Source of the DNA: Dichomitus squalens LYAD-421 SS1
Lineage: Eukaryota; Basidiomycota; Agaricomycetes; Polyporales; Polyporaceae
DNA: 64,000 nt
Reading direction: 5' to 3'
NCBI RefSeq assembly: GCF_000275845.1
Contig: NW_006766903.1
Span: forward strand, 243,500-307,499
Program-made: the position numbers and the translations under genes
Shown here: positions 58,116 to 64,000 of the stretch, piece after piece
How the letters are laid out: each line of letters begins with the position of its first letter
Numbering within the stretch: position 1 is the first letter of the stretch
The notes under the pieces: model-generated
What the model was told of the DNA's origin: nothing
What the model saw: only the letters and a program-made list of their open reading frames with translations
The model's database searches: none

Positions 58116-60229
58116 AAGAGAGGCATGTAGATAGTGTGATGGTGTCTCCCCCAGAGAAATCAGTCGTCAATGCGCCCTATCACTATTCATGCACATTGAC
58201 ACTTTGCATGTTCAACCCGGATCCCTCTCCTATCGGAAAACCCGACGAGCCAACCCTTCTTGGGCGTGTAGTGATGTCTGTGTCTCAAACAATCTGAACA
58301 TGGAATACTGCCGATAGTCAGAGGCGAAGTCCTTGGTAGGAGCAGTCGCATCAACGGCGCTCTGTACACTCGAGGTTTATCCTACGCGGCTGACCTCCTA
58401 TACCGGAGTTGGTGAAAACTCGTAGGAGCCCGAAGTAAAAAATTGGTGGGAGGAGTTGAGCGACGTTGGGTGGGGATACAGCGACCTCGATCCGTATTTC
58501 ATCAAGTCCAGGCCCGGGGATACTCTGAGCCATCCGGCGTCCCGATTTCGTGGGAGGGGGCCGTAAGTCTGATCTTATGAGCAGGCTCAAGCTTGGTGCA
58601 GCGCGCGCAGCCGAGCTTGTAGGATCGTCTCGTCGTTCACCTTCCGCCAGAAGTATAGTATACAGTACCCTCTTGGGCACAGGACTGTGATAGCGCATGT
58701 TGCGTGAGAGGTTGATGCAAGAAAATGTTGTATAGTGGTCAGACAGCCGCTCATGGGGCCGCCAAGAGTTGTCAACCGGCGAATGCAGCTTGACCACTAC
58801 CCCATAGGATAGCCATGTATAGTACTTACTAACTGGGGGTCGGGATGTGGGAACGTGGTATCCGTGTATTGCACGCGTACAACATGGACGATCATGCCAC
58901 CTCAACGAGTCTTCCCTCTCCTCATCTTTTCATCCTCATTCTCCTCATGCTTTCCGCCTTCATAGACAGCGTCCTACGCCTGTATAGGCCCCATAAGCAA
59001 TATCTCCAAGGCGCTAGAGTGCTCCTCCTACACCAGATCCGCGAACCTAGCGTGTCTCACTTCCGCCGATTGTCATCGTACCACGCGGAAATCGCGGCAT
59101 TCTCATCTTGTCAGGAAAATTTTCGTCTTGCGAATCTCAGAACAGGTTCTCGACATCGAAGACAATACGTAAGGAAAGTTCCGGACGGTCAGGACTGAAG
59201 AGAAGAGGCGAGCGTGAGGTGGACGGCGAAAATCGCAGCGAATGTATACTACGGTATACGGTGCCTCCAGCAAGGAAACCTAGGATGCATTCAGCATAGA
59301 GATAAGCATATACGCAGGCCAGGGGACATACAGTGCGTGATGAGATAACCACGGAACACCGTCATCGCGGCACCCAGAAGGCTGACAGCGAACCCGTGCT
59401 TGTCCCACTCACGTTCGCCGTGGAAGGAAGGATGATAGCCAAAGCGCGGGCGCGGAGCGGAGCTGAGGAGAGTATGGGCGAGAGAGTCTTGCACGGAATG
59501 TTACTCGCCAGACGAGATGGAGACGAGATATCTGCAAAGGGAACGATGGTGCAAACGAAGGACGTAGCAGCCAGTAGCGTTCGAACATGTTGCCCTGCGA
59601 AGTGTTCGCCCAGGACGACGCTGACTTGCATTTTCGTCGTGAGTGGTGGACGTGGTAATCTGGATGCGGAAGTGACTCATATAAAAAATCAATGGGGTCA
59701 AGATAGCTCGGATTTGGGACGCCAGCGTTGAACGCGAGCTAGGGGCGAGGGCGTGGCGGTAGGCGTTGATCGGGGATGGCCGGGAGGGAGGGGTAGAGCA
59801 ATATGTCCGTCGCACTTGTCCCTATTGCTAGAAAGATCAGAGCTTGCATATTTGAGCAGAAAGGAATGAGGCGCGGAGGGCATACAGTCACGATGGATTT
59901 CGCTTTGGACTGGAGGGAAAATGAGACCCAATAAGTCCGTCATCGCTGCGGCGACCACTACTACTCCCAGGTTGCTTCCCGCAACCGCAAGGTAGTCCTA
60001 GAACACCAGACCTCAGAAGCAGTTTGTAATATCACAAGACCAACGGCGTGAGCAATCGCTGAGACAGTAAGAGATAGGACCTGCTTACCTCTGGCAGGAG
60101 GAGCGAGTACGACAAGCATGCTAATCCGCAACGATGTGTCCGTACGGTATGTCGGCCGTCACTATGCAGATCAGCGCGAGCGGGTGGCATGGAAATTTAC
60201 GTGGCCTGAGTGCTGACGAGCGCTTGCAC
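58116..60229. other. Gene-poor stretch, no supported gene
   Basis: Minus-strand frames around 59300-59960 and 58350-58900 show no recognised domain. A decayed membrane protein is possible but not supported. Confidence 0.4.
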
Positions 60230-61200
60230 TCAATGCTCGGGCCGAACGTAGCATGGCAATATTCTGTTCAAACTTCGCGTCAGGGAGAATGGGTTGTCTA
60301 CAACCACGACAAGCTCGCTCATCTCCTCGCCGGATGAGACTCGGATACGAACTCTGCTTCCTATAGCACGGTGCCGGCGATGAACGGCATTTCTGGGGAA
60401 GTAGCCAGCTACGAGGAGCTTGGCTGAAAGACTGGGATCAAGCCTGTCGGTCCTCCAGGTCAAGAGAGGAACAACTGGGGTAGCAGCGATGAGGCGGGTT
60501 CCAAGGTGAGGGACAGGGCAGATTTTGTGAGCATTAGGCATGCACGCGAAGGTGCATCCTGCCGTGGCGATCGTCTTGCGAACGCATTCCACACGGCTTC
60601 ACGTAATTTACCAGAACGCACTCAACGTGCGACAGGCGGGAGAAAGACAGATGTTACTTACTGCGACTTGAATACCGTGATTAACCAAGCCGGAGTTCAG
60701 AGCGAGATACGCAATTGATCATGTGGATCCAGAACTCTATCCTAATTCGACGGGCTACAGAGAAGAATGAATGAGATCACCTTGAAGATGACATGGTAGC
60801 ATACCTCGCTGGGACCGCACCGGCGCTCCAGGTTCGACGTCCTCTGCTCCTTCCGGGGGGTTGGACGGGCGCAAGGCGATACTTTACACTGCAGTATACG
60901 ATCGGCGCCCCCTGAAGTCATCGCGTCAGCACAGCAGCTCTATGAAAACGCCACTGCTTGTGGCTCACCTTCAAGACGCCGCTCTGCACAGTGATATCTG
61001 TCGCTGGTTGATAGACATGTCAACTTCAAAAAGGCCGCCGCCGTGGATTCGGAGAAGCGCAGAAACAGGACAGAGCCTCGGAAGAGCGAAGGTCGTTCAA
61101 TGTCAAGCAGTCTTCATAGACGCTCGTGAACTGACGGCAGAACGGTCTTAGAGGAACGTTGCGCTGCCTGAGACATGGGGAGCAGAGTGAATAGGAAGAA
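60230..61200 (-). pseudogene. Carboxylesterase relic 4 (exons 3-6)
   Basis: On the minus strand it reads VYEDCLTLNDLRSSEAL (~61140-61085), like [16 protein letters not shown]. Then come a stretch like G.PIVY..VKYR (~60900), and LDPSLSAKLLVAGYF (~60440-60400), like [13 protein letters not shown], followed by SSGEEMSELVVVVDNPFS (~60350-60300). Exon order is kept, but stops and shifts are dense. It lies 30 kb from the intact gene. Confidence 0.65.
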
Positions 61201-61380
61201 CGCGTCATAAGTCGCACCTGAAGGGCAGTGGAATCGCAGACGATCAACTCGCGATATCTCATATACCCAGCTCAGGTCTAGCGGCCCAAACCTGCTGGTC
61301 ATCCGCACGACGGGCAGCGTCCTGCGCCCGCGCTCGGGATCCCTTCGAGTGAAACGGAGGTCTGTTTTCGGGACAGTCGT

Positions 61381-61439
61381 AACTTTTCCCATTGCCGACG
61401 CGTGCCAAAGGGCGCTGAAGGGTCGGCAATGGGAAAGTT
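61381..61439. repeat. 18-bp inverted repeat (hairpin)
   Basis: AACTTTTCCCATTGCCGAC (61381-61399) pairs with GTCGGCAATGGGAAAGTT (61422-61439); one extra T in the first arm, 22-nt loop. There is no T-run after it and no coding frame across it. Confidence 0.75.
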
Positions 61440-63193
61440 GTACTCGCTCAGAGGTTTTACAGCCCTTTGACAAAGAACGATTCGAGGCGGTGCCCATAGT
61501 GCCATTGTGCCCCAGCAATTGAAACCGGAGCGCAGCACTAGATCGCATTTTAGGTTGACTGAGAGCATGAAGTAGCCTATACATCAGCCCCTTGCAAGAT
61601 TCTAACTTCATATAGATTGCCTAACCGGCTCGCTGCGAGTGTTTAACAGGCGTACCATGTCACTCAAAACACTATCACTTGTTCTAGGGCACTCATTCAT
61701 CGCTATTCAGCAGTGTCTATCTACTGAAGAGTTCTCTAGGCTATGCTATGTAAAGCATCTTCTCTGAGGAGAGGAGCGACGGCGGCAACGACGGGAAGAT
61801 TTGATGGACCGAAGGGCCCGTTTGACTCCAATGTGAGGTGGGGACAATCTCAAGAGCCAGCCACAACAGTCGAAGAGACGAGCACGCAGTGTTGAGCAAA
61901 CAGGACAAGCAGGATAGAGGAGGACACAGCTACAACATAATCGTTGGAAGAGAGCATCGTTTTCGGACAAAAAGGTTAGAGAAATCCCGTCGACCGGCTC
62001 TCTCCGAAAAGGCGCCTATCAGTTGCCTGGCGGACACGGCGATTGCCATCACCCACGGACAGACTCGAGACTCGCAGCATCCCAGCTCTCTGTGTGTACG
62101 ATGTACATCCCTTCGATACCTTGAACTTGGGGCTATGGTGGCCGTCTATCATGAGAGATTCGCGGCCCAAGCGGTCCCAGAGCGGCGAAGGATGTCACCG
62201 AACACGAGTCTCTCGCCGCTCAGAAGGCAGCGGCCTTGTGGCGGCAGCGCAGGTGGTCAGGTTATCAACGCTTCTCGCTCCACAGAGAGAAGTTTAAGGT
62301 CTTTTGAGGCATGTACTATCATGTTCATCTTTACGACATCTCTACATCCGCCTAGCTCACATGGGGACCATAAGGCACATGTGATCCGATCTGTCAAGGG
62401 AAATAGCAGACGGTGGAAGTAGAATCGTTGTTGGTGTATAAACCCATGAGGCCGCACCCTTCTTCCACGTCACGACGAAGAGAGCTGGACGCGACGTCTG
62501 TACGGCCATCCTCACTGCAGAGCGGGCGCTTAACTCTTCCTGCAAGTAGAATAGGACATCAATATGGGCGTTGGCATATACGAACTCTTTGAGCAATTTC
62601 CATTCCCCAACTCCTTCATAATCAATTTGGCGGCAGTCACTGTTGTTTCCAGTGTGCTCCGACGAAGGTGGATTCTGTTACACAAGCTGGAAACTCATAT
62701 ATGAGTCTGTATCCGCTGTAAACGTCCCGGTGTTAGTAAAAAAAGTCTCTATCATCCTGCAAGGATCAGATGTGGTTCGTGGAAGCCCTCGCCCCGACTG
62801 CAATTCAACTCACGATGGGGCAGAAACCATCACTTCTCTAGGAATTCTAGAGGCTTCGGCCTGTCATGTCAGTTAAGCTCCGTCTGTTTATAACCAAGAT
62901 TTTCACGGGAGAATTGAAGCTCTTCATATAGCTCTTCGCCATCTAATAAATGAAAGGAAAAATGAGGGAGCAGTTGTAAATGATTCTGATACCCATCCGA
63001 TTCACGGAAACTCATTTTCGAAGCCCTTTGCCAGCGGGGCTTATGACATGCGACGCTTTCTTTGCAGACGCTCAAACCACTACAAAAGCCGCATTGACAT
63101 CTGAGTTACAAAAAGAGCTGCGGACACTTTCCCCCTCATTCCTACTAAGTTCTAAACCCGACGTTCACCGCCATAGCAGCTTCGAGTTACCAT
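61440..63193. other. Intergenic, no gene seen
   Basis: Short frames without motif, up to the promoter of the second seven-TM gene. Confidence 0.4.
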
Positions 63194-64000
63194 ATGGCCC
63201 AGTCCGCCGAAACATCGTTTGCCGAAGTTATCGGGGACTTGATCCTCATGACTTTGTGTACCGGCATTCTTATTCCAATTACTATCCAGCTATTTGTGTT
63301 GCGATCTAGAATGTGGAGGTCACCAATATTCATCGCCAATATATGCTCTCTTTCGATGGGATTTGTCTTTGGCGGTCTGGCTATTGCATTTCTGGTGAGT
63401 GAGTCTTTGTACAGGGTCTCCCTGCGCTTATGCCAGGCAGCGGGCAGCAATTTTGGGAAGATCCGTTCCTTCCAAGATCGTACTTGCAATCAGTATCATC
63501 AATTTCCTGATCCCCGTCACCGTCTCAGTTGTCCTGTTCATCCGACTTCTTGCCGTCTATCCTCCGCGCACTCTCAGCAAGACAAGACTCGTCCTAGTCT
63601 ATGCTCCATTCCTTCTCGGATTGCTCGCGCGTTGCGTAATGGCAGGCCTGATCTGGTGGAAGACAGTAGCAGGCATCGAGGACTCAGAGACCTCACTTGA
63701 GTTATGGCAAGTCACATGGACTCTGCCGTACCCCAAAGTCGAATGGGGTCTTGAGCTCTTCTGTGACACGTAAGAATGATTCTAATTACTATCCCAACGC
63801 TTCGCACTGACAGTACTACTCCCAACGAAGATATGCATCTATGCTCTTTCTACTCCGGTTGAAGCGAGCCCGCATGTTCCGTAAATCCTCGACGGGTGTG
63901 CTTAGCACCATAGGACCAGACGGCTCCAGTATGTAATTCATTTCTTAAGAATTTGGAGTTACAACTCACGGGGATGCTGGTATCTTATAGGGTCGTACTC
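63194..64000 (+). CDS. Predicted seven-TM membrane protein B (cut by window end)
   Basis: The exons are 63194-63394, 63441-63769 and 63831-63928, with the start of exon 4 at 63991. The first three exons have exactly the lengths found in copy A (201, 329, 98 nt), and intron 1 is 46 nt in both. In exon 1, 54 of 67 residues match copy A by my count (AEVIGDL.LMTLCTGILIPI). TM segments 1-5 are inside the window. Orientation is opposite to copy A, 21 kb away, with a divergent neighbourhood. Confidence 0.8.

Noticed and set aside
1..64000. tRNA, rRNA or CRISPR features
   Set aside because: No T-loop type GGTTCRANNCC in a foldable context, no rRNA-like stretch and no regularly spaced repeats were found by eye.

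Overview
This is nuclear DNA of a filamentous fungus, most likely an agaricomycete basidiomycete (white-rot / Polyporales type). The reasons are genes split by many 46-90 nt GT-AG introns, protein families typical of agaricomycetes (HNH-nuclease, BTB/POZ and C2H2 families, multi-pass membrane proteins, P450s that resemble CYP512), and abundant gene relics and small transposon insertions. No bacterial features, CRISPR, rRNA or tRNA were seen. A 314-N assembly gap lies at 11122-11435, and its two flanks are the same 455 bp.

Left part (1-28 kb): a rearranged, duplication-rich region. Two inverted copies of an HNH-nuclease gene (1-1392 plus, 9070-12583 minus) are both broken. One of them carries a ~1 kb insertion with CATCAGCAAA terminal inverted repeats. 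A second, larger inverted duplication (about 3840-7620 against 23396-27225) carries two C2H2 zinc-finger paralogs. Their promoters share a nearly unchanged 27-bp box although the proteins have diverged strongly. Between and beside the arms lie a BTB/POZ gene with an in-frame TAA, a multi-pass membrane protein with a 45-residue tandem repeat and an apparent one-base frameshift, an NmrA-like gene with a MITE in an intron and two in-frame TAGs, and a five-exon agaricomycete gene that is perfectly in frame except for one TAG at an expected Trp codon.

Right part (28-64 kb): mostly metabolic genes with intact gene models. They are a secreted type-B carboxylesterase (9 exons, 570 aa) with four decayed copies around it, a CYP51-like sterol 14-demethylase paralog (8 exons, 525 aa), twin P450s with identical 11-exon structures (504 aa each), an ERG27-like 3-ketosteroid reductase (5 exons, 446 aa), and two inverted copies of a predicted seven-TM protein (317 aa; the second is cut by the window end). 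A ~965-bp hAT-type MITE with intact ends sits between the two P450s.

Two sterol-pathway-type enzymes, two further P450s and an esterase within 30 kb make a sterol/triterpenoid-tailoring locus a reasonable hypothesis. No oxidosqualene cyclase is present here, so co-function is inference. Splice models were worked out by hand from GT/AG sites, reading phase and family resemblance; where the exons sum to a multiple of three, that is stated.
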